Source: Bacteroides ovatus (GTDB lineage: Bacteria > Bacteroidota > Bacteroidia > Bacteroidales > Bacteroidaceae). From it: a stretch of DNA of 6,668 bases. Positions 1-5,461 of this stretch are shown here, piece after piece. The stretch lies in the NCBI GenBank assembly GCA_030844565.1, contig JAUUNK010000268.1, positions 1-6,668 on the forward strand, given 5' to 3'. The translations under genes were made by a program, and so were the position numbers. The notes below the pieces were generated by a model. The model had not been told where the DNA came from, made no database searches, and saw nothing but the letters and a program-made list of their open reading frames with translations. The number at the start of each line of letters is the position of its first letter. The first letter of the stretch is position 1.

Positions 1-96
1 CCAGACCATGACACAGTGTTGACCAAGAAGCTGTTCTTTATCTTCGCGTGCCAGCATACGGTCAAAAATAGGATATATATGATTCTTTTCTTCCAT
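1..96 (-). CDS. cysC: Adenylyl-sulfate kinase (APS kinase), N-terminal 32 residues only
   Basis: The minus strand opens at ATG 96-94 and stays open for 32 codons to the window edge. The peptide starts MEEKNHIYPIFDRMLAREDK and ends VMVW. This matches, from memory, the N-terminus of Bacteroides CysC, where the sequence ending in VMVW is followed directly by the FTGLSGSGKST P-loop. That P-loop would lie just outside the window and is not seen. CysC phosphorylates adenosine 5'-phosphosulfate (APS) with ATP to give PAPS, the sulfonyl donor, in the cytoplasm. The start lies 21 bp after the permease stop codon, so it is almost certainly the third gene of the cysQ operon. No strong Shine-Dalgarno is visible; the upstream sequence is A/T-rich. 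The gene is cut by the window edge, not degraded. Identification rests on a short N-terminal stretch plus context. Confidence 0.8.
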   Translation of the reverse strand, partial: MEEKNHIYPIFDRMLAREDKEQLLGQHCVMVW

Positions 97-117
97 ACTT
101 ATACATTATTCATTTAA

Positions 118-1671
118 CTAGAAACTCCATATCATCGGGATGAGAATCACCGAGATGATGAAGGTGATAATATTGAGAGGCAATCCGATACGGACGAAAT
201 CCGTAAACTTATAGTTGCCGATACCTTGCACGATGAGATTGGTCTGATAGCCGATGGGCGTAGAAAAGCTGGCAGACGCCGCCATGCAGATAACTACAAA
301 AAACGGCACGGGGCTCACTCCCATCTGGGCAGCAAGAGACAACGCCAGCGGGAAAGACAGCGCCGCTGCGGCATTGTTCGTAATCAGCTCCGTAAAGAGA
401 TTGGTAATAATAAACAGGATGGCAAGCAACACATGTGGACCATAATCATCGCTCAGCCCGATGATGAACCGCGCCACGCAATCTGCCACCCCCGAATTGA
501 CCATCGCTTTGCTGATGGCAAAGGCGCAGGCAATAGTAATGAGGATGTCCCACGAAATGTACTTGGTATACTTGCGGGCGGGAAACAGGTGAGTCCATGC
601 CATGATAATAGTAGTGACAGATACAAAGAAGAACATGTCGAGCTTTATATCCGGAAACATTTCCTTTACAACCGGAAGCTCTCCCACCGTGGCACCCACA
701 ATCATGAACACCAACAGAATCAAAGCAAACCAGCGTTTCTTCTTCCCCGGGGCATCGGGGTCTTTTCCATTAGCTATCAACACGAAGACGGAAGACTCTC
801 CCCACGTCGGGATAAAAGAATCGTCCGCCATCACCACCAACGTATCTCCTTCGCGCAACACGACGTTCTCGAGATGATCGACAAACCGCTGTCCGCCGCG
901 CTTCTTTATCTCTTTCACTTCCGCCCCATAATGGCGCTGGAAGTTGAAGTCGCCCAATTTCTTATTAATACCCGGGAAACGTGCTCCCAGCACCACTTCC
1001 ACCCGGTGGAGTTTTTCCCCTTCTTCCACTTCCTCGTCGGGCACAGCAGTGTCGGGGCGTGCCTCGGGCAACAGTTTCTTCGAGAAAAGAAACAAATAGA
1101 TGATGCCTGCAATGGCAATAAAGATGCCCACCTTTCCCAGTTCGAACATGGAGAAACCTTCGTAGCCGGCTTCCAATATCATGCCATGTACCACCAGATT
1201 GGTGGACGTGCCAATCAGCGTACAGATACCTCCCAAAATGGTTACATACGAAAGGGGAATCAGGAATTTGGTAGCAGGCAGGTTCACCGATTTCGCCCAG
1301 TGCTTGATGATGGGCGCAAAGATAACCACTACCGGAGTATTGTTGAGGAATGCGGAAATAAACGCTACGGAAGGGAGAAGACGGGATTGCGCCTTGAAAA
1401 CAGTGGTCTTTCCCTGAGGAAGAAGCCTCTTTATCACCTGCCCCAAAGTTCCGGACTGCCGGATGCCTTCGCTGACAAGAAACAGTAGCGCCACCGTTAT
1501 CATGCCTTTATTACTGAACCCCTCGAGCATTTCCTTCGGAGTGAGTATGCCTGCACATAAAAACAAAACTACTATCGAGAAAAGCACCATGCCCGGGCGC
1601 ATCTTGTCCAACACCAGGGCAGCTACCATTCCTAACAAGGATAATAGTACAAACGCAATTTCAAATGTCAT
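118..1671 (-). CDS. SLC13-family (DASS) anion permease with an inserted RCK_C domain; probable sulfate transporter
   Basis: A 517-residue inner-membrane protein. Two hydrophobic halves (about residues 4-199 and 313-515) flank a soluble section. Each half carries the substrate/sodium-site signatures of the divalent-anion symporter family: NNTP (110-113) and TSTN (155-158) in the first, ITNN (430-433) and YQTN (475-478) in the second. The soluble section holds an acidic stretch (about 208-219) and one RCK_C/TrkA_C-like domain (about 222-290, with GINKKLGDFNF and LREGDTLVVMAD), a cytosolic ligand-sensing fold. I see one such domain; many relatives carry two. The family imports sulfate, dicarboxylates and similar anions with sodium. 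Sulfate is inferred because the gene sits 11 bp after cysQ and 21 bp before cysC. The ATG at 1671-1669 begins directly with the first hydrophobic helix, so the start is convincing. Other anions such as thiosulfate, molybdate or a dicarboxylate cannot be excluded. Confidence 0.88.
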   Translation of the reverse strand: MTFEIAFVLLSLLGMVAALVLDKMRPGMVLFSIVVLFLCAGILTPKEMLEGFSNKGMITVALLFLVSEGIRQSGTLGQVIKRLLPQGKTTVFKAQSRLLPSVAFISAFLNNTPVVVIFAPIIKHWAKSVNLPATKFLIPLSYVTILGGICTLIGTSTNLVVHGMILEAGYEGFSMFELGKVGIFIAIAGIIYLFLFSKKLLPEARPDTAVPDEEVEEGEKLHRVEVVLGARFPGINKKLGDFNFQRHYGAEVKEIKKRGGQRFVDHLENVVLREGDTLVVMADDSFIPTWGESSVFVLIANGKDPDAPGKKKRWFALILLVFMIVGATVGELPVVKEMFPDIKLDMFFFVSVTTIIMAWTHLFPARKYTKYISWDILITIACAFAISKAMVNSGVADCVARFIIGLSDDYGPHVLLAILFIITNLFTELITNNAAAALSFPLALSLAAQMGVSPVPFFVVICMAASASFSTPIGYQTNLIVQGIGNYKFTDFVRIGLPLNIITFIISVILIPMIWSF

Positions 1672-1682
1672 ATAAACACTAT

Positions 1683-2516
1683 TTAATCAGTGTGATTCTC
1701 TCTCTTTCTCTCTACAATGAACCAGGGATTCAGCAAATCTTCTTTGTTATATCTCAGAGGATTCTCTTCCCCGGCGCGGTATATTTCCATTCCTGCCGCC
1801 CGCGCAATGGCATGTCCTGCTGCGGTGTCCCACTCCATTGTAGGAGCAAAACGGGGATAGACATCCGCCGCTCCTTCTGCCACCCGGCATATCTTGATGG
1901 AGCTTCCGCAGGATATTAATTCTACATTTCCATATTTACGCTTCATGTCATTCACATATTCCTCAGTCTCGGGGGTAAGATGTGAACGGGAAGCGACAAT
2001 CACTTTATGGTCGCGCGTCGCCGGTTGCGGCAACCGGACGGCATCCGCCACCAGTGTTTCCAGCGTAGCGCCTTCGGGCAGTGAAGTGATTCCGGCAAGC
2101 TTATAGGCTCCCAGCTCTTCAGCTGCAAAATAGAGTTCTTCTTTTACGGGCAGATAGATGACTCCCGCCATAGGGACGCCTCGACGCACCAAGGCTATGT
2201 TCACCGTAAATTCTCCATTTCTTTTTATAAATTCTTTTGTGCCGTCCAACGGGTCTACAATCCATAGCGTATCCCATCCGCTACGCACTTCGTAGCTGAT
2301 CTCCTTTCCCTCTTCGCTCAGTAGTGGAAAAGGCGTTTTGTCGTTCAGAATAGCCGCGATAACCTGATGCGCTTTACGGTCGGCAATGGTTAAAGGGGAG
2401 TTGTCCGCTTTCCTTTCTATTTCAAAATCCGAAGACGGATCATTGTAAATAGAAAGTATCTCCTTTCCTGCTCTCAGCGACGCATCAATCGCGATATACA
2501 AATAGTTAGATTCCAT
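1683..2516 (-). CDS. cysQ: 3'(2'),5'-bisphosphate nucleotidase CysQ
   Basis: A 277-residue enzyme of the lithium-sensitive, magnesium-dependent phosphatase family (inositol monophosphatase fold). It hydrolyses 3'-phosphoadenosine 5'-phosphate (PAP) to AMP, clearing the by-product of PAPS-dependent sulfonyl transfer; it can also act on PAPS. Family metal-binding motifs are visible: SEEG (67-70), DPLDGT (88-93, with D88 and D91 as metal ligands) and EWDTAAGHAIARAAG (228-242, with D230). The early ADNSPLTIAD segment (38-47) is typical of CysQ. The ATG at 2516 was chosen because MESNYLYIAIDASLRAGKEI matches the usual family N-terminus and length. The reading frame is open upstream to 2663, but that stretch crosses the promoter at 2593-2621, so a start at 2663 is untenable. 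An in-frame ATG at 2555 (adding 13 residues) is the only serious alternative. It is the first gene of the cysQ-permease-cysC operon. Confidence 0.93.
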   Translation of the reverse strand: MESNYLYIAIDASLRAGKEILSIYNDPSSDFEIERKADNSPLTIADRKAHQVIAAILNDKTPFPLLSEEGKEISYEVRSGWDTLWIVDPLDGTKEFIKRNGEFTVNIALVRRGVPMAGVIYLPVKEELYFAAEELGAYKLAGITSLPEGATLETLVADAVRLPQPATRDHKVIVASRSHLTPETEEYVNDMKRKYGNVELISCGSSIKICRVAEGAADVYPRFAPTMEWDTAAGHAIARAAGMEIYRAGEENPLRYNKEDLLNPWFIVERKRENHTD

Positions 2517-2534
2517 GTAGTTAGATATATTTAA

Positions 2535-2581
2535 GCCTTGCCACCAACAAGGCATAAGCACTCTTACTGAAAATGTGCCTA
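2535..2581 (-). promoter_or_regulatory. Structured 5' leader of cysQ: two adjacent stem-loops
   Basis: Between the predicted transcription start (about 2590) and the cysQ ATG, the minus-strand RNA can form two hairpins one base apart. Hairpin 1 pairs 2581-2575 (UAGGCAC) with 2561-2555 (GUGCUUA): seven pairs including one G-U, around a 13-nt loop. Hairpin 2 pairs 2553-2548 (GCCUUG) with 2540-2535 (CAAGGC): six perfect pairs around the loop UUGGUGG. The cysQ start codon follows 18 nt later. An ATG at 2555-2553, in frame with cysQ, sits where the two stems meet. I do not recognise this as a known riboswitch family. The pairing is read directly; a regulatory role is inference. Confidence 0.45.
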
Positions 2582-2592
2582 ATAAGCGTCCA

Positions 2593-2621
2593 CAAAAGTA
2601 AAAACTTTCTGCACGCGCAAA
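2593..2621 (-). promoter_or_regulatory. Bacteroidetes-type promoter for the cysQ operon
   Basis: On the minus strand, TTTG at 2621-2618 is followed after 17 bp by TACTTTTG at 2600-2593, a full match to the TAnnTTTG -7 element. The spacing is at the short end for the Bacteroides TTTG element. Transcription would begin near 2590, giving a leader of about 75 nt. Its position inside the upstream open frame argues that cysQ translation starts at 2516 (or 2555), not at 2663. Confidence 0.7.
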
Positions 2622-2697
2622 GTTTCGCTCCCCATAATTATAACTTCTTTTAGTAGAACTCAAAAAAAGTCTAAATATAAATTCACACTAGCCCGAT

Positions 2698-2731
2698 AAA
2701 AAAAGGGGCAATAGCTTCCCAACTACTGCCC
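2698..2731 (-). terminator. Intrinsic terminator of the SPOR lipoprotein gene
   Basis: On the minus strand, GGGCAGTAG (2731-2723) pairs with CTATTGCCC (2714-2706): nine pairs including one G-U, with an 8-nt loop. One C and then seven T residues (2704-2698) follow. It lies about 48 nt past the stop codon of the SPOR gene and upstream of the cysQ promoter, so it separates the two transcription units. Confidence 0.85.
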
Positions 2732-2779
2732 GCCTTTGGAAGAATATTACAATCTTCCTAACATTACCAAAAAGAAAGT

Positions 2780-3280
2780 TTAATAAATGCGATACAGCAA
2801 CCATGCTCCTTTGAAGTCGTCACGGTTGGGATATTTTGCTTTGATGGCATCACGCGCCTCGGCGGCGGCGGCTTTATCGGCAAATGTAGCGGCAATCACG
2901 CGATACATCGCCTTCTCGGCATTGAATGCAATAGTAGCAGCATAGCCTTGGGCATCCAGCCAGTCTTTCAGGCTTTCGGCATTTGCCTTCACGCCGAAAC
3001 TTCCTACCACCACACTATAATCTTTCAGACCTTCGTTGCCGGCAACCACAGTCACCTTCTCTTCGCGTACGCCCTGAGCAGTATTTGCAGCTTGCTTCAC
3101 CTCTACGGGAGCCGCCACTACCGGAGTCACCTCCACCGGAGCTTCTACCACCTGGGGTTCGGCCAGTTCCTGTTGCTTTGCCTTTTCGTAGGCTTTCTTA
3201 TAAGCGCTTTCGCTCGACTTACAAGAAGCAAATGCCAGTAGTATGCAAACGCCCATTCCTAATACAACTAATTTTCTCAT
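2780..3280 (-). CDS. SPOR-domain lipoprotein
   Basis: A 166-residue exported protein. Residues 1-20 form a lipoprotein signal peptide: basic MRK, a hydrophobic core (4-16), then FASC with the lipidated cysteine at C20; F at -3 is a loose lipobox, tolerated in Bacteroidota. A charged segment (21-40, rich in K, E and A) and a Pro/Val/Glu-rich linker (41-75) lead to a C-terminal SPOR domain (about 86-164, from LKDYSVVVGSF to LLYRIY). SPOR domains bind denuded glycan strands of septal peptidoglycan, so a periplasmic or outer-membrane-anchored role at division sites or in cell-wall remodelling is likely; the specific partner is unknown. The gene has its own promoter and terminator and so appears monocistronic. 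The start at ATG 3280 puts the signal peptide exactly at the N-terminus. No clear Shine-Dalgarno is present. Confidence 0.88.
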   Translation of the reverse strand: MRKLVVLGMGVCILLAFASCKSSESAYKKAYEKAKQQELAEPQVVEAPVEVTPVVAAPVEVKQAANTAQGVREEKVTVVAGNEGLKDYSVVVGSFGVKANAESLKDWLDAQGYAATIAFNAEKAMYRVIAATFADKAAAAEARDAIKAKYPNRDDFKGAWLLYRIY

Positions 3281-3321
3281 AATCTATAAACTGTTTAAAT
3301 TAATAAATTTCATCTCAAGGA

Positions 3322-3347
3322 GCCCTCGTCCCCCCTTTTCGGAGGGC
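3322..3347 (-). other. GC-rich inverted repeat at the 5' end of the SPOR transcript
   Basis: GCCCTC (3322-3327) and GAGGGC (3342-3347) are perfectly complementary around a 14-nt loop. On the minus strand an alternative compact hairpin is CCCTCC (3346-3341), loop GAAAA, GGGGGG (3335-3330), six pairs with one G-U. It begins at the edge of the predicted -7 element, so it would form at the extreme 5' end of the SPOR mRNA. It could instead help end read-through from the dehydrogenase gene, but no T run follows it. Confidence 0.4.
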
Positions 3348-3377
3348 AAAATAATAGATTTTTTATCAGGTAGCAAA
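3347..3377 (-). promoter_or_regulatory. Bacteroidetes-type promoter for the SPOR lipoprotein gene
   Basis: On the minus strand, TTTG at 3377-3374 is followed after 19 bp by TTATTTTG at 3354-3347, one mismatch from TAnnTTTG. Transcription would start near 3340, giving a leader of about 60 nt. The promoter begins only about 20 bp after the stop codon of the upstream dehydrogenase gene. Confidence 0.6.
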
Positions 3378-3398
3378 AGAATACTATCCAAAAAACGT

Positions 3399-4169
3399 TT
3401 ATTCCGCCTTCTTCTTATATGAAATGGTTCCCGTTGCCTGGTAGGTAGGCATAATCAACACTTCTGCTATCTGTATGTGGGCAGGCGCCGAAGCTGCAAA
3501 ATACACTGTTTCGGCAATGTCTGCTCCGGTCAGGGGACGGATGCCTTTATAGAAATTGTCGGCAGCCTGCTTGTCTCCACGATAACGCACGACGGTGAAA
3601 TTTGTTTCCACCATGCCGGGTTTAATGTTAGTCACCCGCAAAGGAGTATCCACCAAGTCGATACGCAATCCGTCGGAGAGAGCTTTCACCGCAGCTTTGG
3701 TAGCGCAATATACACTTCCACCGGGGTAGGCGGCGTCTCCGGCAATAGATCCTATATTAATAATGTGTCCTCTTCCGCGCTCCACCATGCCGGGAACCAC
3801 CAGGCGCGTCATTGCCAACAAGGCTTTCACGTTGGTGTCTATCACGATGTCCCACTCGTCCAGATTGCCTTCAAATTCTTTGTCGACCCCGATTACCAGC
3901 CCGGCATTGTTCACCAACACATCTATTGCTTTCCATTCATCGGGCAAAGCGTCCAGTGCTGCCGCGGCTGCTTTGCGGTCGCGCACGTCAAACGGTAACA
4001 GGTATACCTGAATCCCCAACGATTCTTCAAACTCTTTTTTCAATTCTTGCAACTTTGCCACGCTACGGGCATTCAGAATCAGGTTCCAGCCCTCCGAAGC
4101 GAACTTCCGGGCACATCCTTCGCCGATGCCGCTGCCGGCTCCGGTTATAAAAACAATTTTACCATCCAT
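3399..4169 (-). CDS. Short-chain dehydrogenase/reductase, YdfG-like (NADP-dependent 3-hydroxy acid dehydrogenase)
   Basis: A 256-residue cytoplasmic classical SDR. The Rossmann cofactor motif TGAGSGIG is at 9-16, NNAG at 87-90, and the catalytic tetrad is N113, S141, Y154 and K158 (YCATK). The R35 after the second strand (NARS) favours NADP(H). The central part closely resembles E. coli YdfG in my recollection: LPDEW, VNNAGL, VPGMVERGRGHIINIGS, and PAHIQI near the C-terminus. YdfG oxidises L-serine and related 3-hydroxy acids and reduces malonic semialdehyde and similar aldehydes. The exact substrate here is inferred from that resemblance. The start at ATG 4169 puts the first beta strand at residue 4, as in the family. 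It has its own promoter and stands alone. I see no convincing terminator; a T6 run lies just past the stop but without a stem before it. Confidence 0.88.
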   Translation of the reverse strand: MDGKIVFITGAGSGIGEGCARKFASEGWNLILNARSVAKLQELKKEFEESLGIQVYLLPFDVRDRKAAAAALDALPDEWKAIDVLVNNAGLVIGVDKEFEGNLDEWDIVIDTNVKALLAMTRLVVPGMVERGRGHIINIGSIAGDAAYPGGSVYCATKAAVKALSDGLRIDLVDTPLRVTNIKPGMVETNFTVVRYRGDKQAADNFYKGIRPLTGADIAETVYFAASAPAHIQIAEVLIMPTYQATGTISYKKKAE

Positions 4170-4222
4170 TTTATTATCTAATTACTTATTATCAGGAAAT
4201 AAAAGACTTTGGTTAGAAGAGG

Positions 4223-4254
4223 CAAAATTAAACAAAATCTTAGAGTTATCCAAA
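4223..4254 (-). promoter_or_regulatory. Bacteroidetes-type promoter for the short-chain dehydrogenase
   Basis: On the minus strand, TTTG at 4254-4251 is followed after 20 bp by TAATTTTG at 4230-4223, a full match to the TTTG / TAnnTTTG consensus. Transcription would begin near 4215-4220, leaving a leader of roughly 45-50 nt rich in A and T. Confidence 0.7.
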
Positions 4255-4376
4255 GAAAAAGACAGAAGAAGAAAAAGGAAGCCCGGCGGTCTCAACAATG
4301 GAGAAAACAATTAACTTCTCTCAATAGGTGGCATCCAACCTTCTGAGCCACGTCCTTAGTATTATTTAGCCAAGTT
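4255..4376. other. Intergenic stretch without a recognisable gene
   Basis: This part of the 428-bp gap between the divergent dehydrogenase and nfo genes holds a purine-rich tract on the plus strand (about 4252-4282) and a small inverted repeat, GTGGC (4328-4332) with GCCAC (4347-4351). I see no open frame with coding character, no tRNA and no recognised RNA family. It separates the dehydrogenase promoter from the palindrome array. Confidence 0.4.
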
Positions 4377-4518
4377 AGTTTCAATTAATCGCAACCGTAG
4401 TTTCAGGGCTTTGAAACTTTAGTTTCAATTAATAGGAAACACTAGTTTCATTGAATCGAAACTAAAGTTCCACTCAATGGAAACTATGGTTTCAATATAT
4501 AGAAAACAAATTGAAACT
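4377..4518. repeat. Array of six 22-23 bp imperfect palindromes (AGTTTC-N8-GAAACT)
   Basis: Six head-to-tail units start at 4377, 4399, 4421, 4444, 4466 and 4488, spaced 22, 22, 23, 22 and 22 bp. Each has the plan AGTTTC, 8-9 variable bases, GAAACT, 2 bases. Units 2 and 4 keep both arms perfectly. Unit 3 has GAAACACT in the right arm, unit 5 has AGTTCC in the left arm, unit 6 is GGTTTC/GAAAAC, and unit 1 has a degraded right arm (GCAACC). A lone right-arm copy, TTGAAACT (4511-4518), closes the array. The end of one unit and the start of the next also form a dyad, so symmetry centres recur about every 11 bp. The array sits about 45 bp upstream of the nfo -7 element and about 120 bp from the dehydrogenase promoter. 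It could be a multi-site operator, a dispersed palindromic element or a source of RNA hairpins; the sequence does not decide. Confidence 0.8.
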
Positions 4519-4562
4519 AAAAACACATGATAGCAAACATATAGGAGATTCTCTAAAAACAC

Positions 4563-4570
4563 TATATTTG
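4563..4570 (+). promoter_or_regulatory. Bacteroidetes -7 promoter element for nfo
   Basis: TATATTTG matches TAnnTTTG fully and lies 27 bp before the nfo ATG, predicting a leader of only about 20 nt. No TTTG is present at the expected -33 distance, so the promoter is half-consensus and might need an activator or be weak. It excludes a translation start further upstream at 4511. Confidence 0.6.
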
Positions 4571-4586
4571 CAGACTAAAACCAAAA

Positions 4587-4591
4587 AAGGA
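4587..4591 (+). promoter_or_regulatory. Ribosome binding site of nfo
   Basis: AAGGA lies 6 nt before the ATG at 4598. It is the clearest Shine-Dalgarno-like site before a gene start in the window and supports that start over the upstream in-frame ATG at 4511. Confidence 0.6.
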
Positions 4592-4597
4592 TTCAGT

Positions 4598-5443
4598 ATG
4601 AAATATATTGGAGCACATGTTCCTGTGGCAGGCGGCGTAGAATCCGCTCCTGTTTATGCCCACCAAATAGGGGCTACAGCTTTTGCCCTCTTTACCAAGA
4701 ACCAACGCCAATGGTTCAGCAAGGCACTCACCCAAGACAACATCCAGCTTTTTAAAGAGAATTGCGAGAAGTATGGTTTCGGTCCCGGACAGATTCTCCC
4801 TCATGATAGTTACCTTATCAATCTGGGACATCCCGAAGAAGAAGGTTTAGCCAAAAGCCGTGCCTCTTTCCTGAACGAAATGAAGCGCTGCGAACAACTG
4901 GGATTGAAGCTGCTGAACTTTCATCCGGGTAGCCACCTCAATAAGATTTCCATAGAAGAGTGCCTCACCCGCATTGCAGAAAGCATCAACCTCGCACTAG
5001 AAAAGACTAACGGAGTGACGGCAGTCATCGAAAATACTGCCGGACAAGGCACAAACCTCGGTTATGAATTCTGGCAATTGAAATTCATCATCGACCGGGT
5101 AGAAGATAAGAGCCGGGTGGGTGTGTGCCTGGACACTTGCCACACGTTTACCGCCGGATATGATTTCCTGACCGATTATGAACAGGTATTTGGAGCTTTC
5201 GACAAAGAAGTGGGATTCGAATACTTACGGGCTATGCATCTCAATGATTCTAAAAAAGCAATGGGAAGCCGGGTAGACCGCCACGACAGTATCGGACAAG
5301 GCTTCATCGGCAATACGTTCTTTGAGAAACTGATGCAGGACACTCGTTTCGATAACATGCCGCTAATCTTGGAAACGCCCGACGAAACTAAATGGCCGGA
5401 AGAGATAGCATGGCTGAAAGATGTACAAGGGGAAGACAGATAA
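4598..5443 (+). CDS. nfo: Deoxyribonuclease IV (endonuclease IV, AP endonuclease)
   Basis: A 281-residue cytoplasmic enzyme, close to the 285 residues of E. coli Nfo. It cleaves DNA 5' to abasic sites and removes blocking 3' ends in base-excision repair. It adopts a TIM barrel with a three-zinc centre, and all nine zinc ligands are present: H69, H109, E145, D179, H182, H214, D227, H229 and E259. The family signatures are clear: GAHVPVAGG (5-13), HDSYLINLG (69-77), VIENTAGQGTNLG (143-155), CLDTCHTFTAGYD (177-189), MHLNDSK (213-219) and DRHDSIGQG (227-235). The ATG at 4598 was chosen because MKYIGAHV is the usual N-terminus, AAGGA lies 6 nt upstream and the -7 element is at 4563. It is a single-gene unit, divergent from the dehydrogenase and convergent with the CLC gene. 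The palindrome array lies just upstream. Confidence 0.96.
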   Translation: MKYIGAHVPVAGGVESAPVYAHQIGATAFALFTKNQRQWFSKALTQDNIQLFKENCEKYGFGPGQILPHDSYLINLGHPEEEGLAKSRASFLNEMKRCEQLGLKLLNFHPGSHLNKISIEECLTRIAESINLALEKTNGVTAVIENTAGQGTNLGYEFWQLKFIIDRVEDKSRVGVCLDTCHTFTAGYDFLTDYEQVFGAFDKEVGFEYLRAMHLNDSKKAMGSRVDRHDSIGQGFIGNTFFEKLMQDTRFDNMPLILETPDETKWPEEIAWLKDVQGEDR

Positions 5444-5456
5444 TGTCTTCTTCCCC
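5429..5456. terminator. Hairpin between convergent nfo and CLC genes; possible shared terminator
   Basis: GGGG (5429-5432) plus AAGACA (5433-5438) pair with TGTCTT (5444-5449) plus CCCC (5453-5456), ten pairs interrupted by a 3-nt bulge (5450-5452). The 5-nt loop holds the nfo stop codon TAA (5441-5443). The repeat works on both strands, but no run of T follows it in either direction. It is therefore a plausible, weak or non-canonical bidirectional terminator, inferred from position. Confidence 0.45.
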
Positions 5457-5461
5457 CTGCT

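Noticed and set aside
226..1488. 420-codon open frame on the plus strand
   Set aside because: It runs antisense through the SLC13 permease gene, whose protein shows clear family motifs. The translated shadow is rich in His, Arg, Gln and Asn without any recognisable domain, has no promoter, and is what an opposite-strand frame of this gene would give.
2517..2663. N-terminal extension of cysQ to an ATG at 2663
   Set aside because: The extra 49 codons cross a full-consensus promoter and the leader hairpins, and the extension does not resemble CysQ N-termini.
2738..2758. Inverted repeat GGAAGA/TCTTCC after the SPOR gene
   Set aside because: Six pairs with an A/T-rich 9-nt loop and no T run; the stronger terminator at 2698-2731 explains the end of this transcript.
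3385..3398. T6 run after the dehydrogenase stop as an intrinsic terminator
   Set aside because: No stem of meaningful stability precedes it on the minus strand.
4328..4351. Inverted repeat GTGGC/GCCAC as a regulatory hairpin or terminator
   Set aside because: Only five pairs around a 14-nt loop with no T run and no adjacent gene end; expected by chance in a region of this size.
4377..4518. CRISPR array
   Set aside because: Units abut with only about 2 bp between arms; there are no 25-40 bp unique spacers, the repeats diverge from each other, and no cas gene is present.
4511..4597. Upstream start for nfo at 4511
   Set aside because: The ATG lies inside the end of the palindrome array and upstream of the -7 element at 4563; the true N-terminus MKYIGAHV has its own Shine-Dalgarno site.
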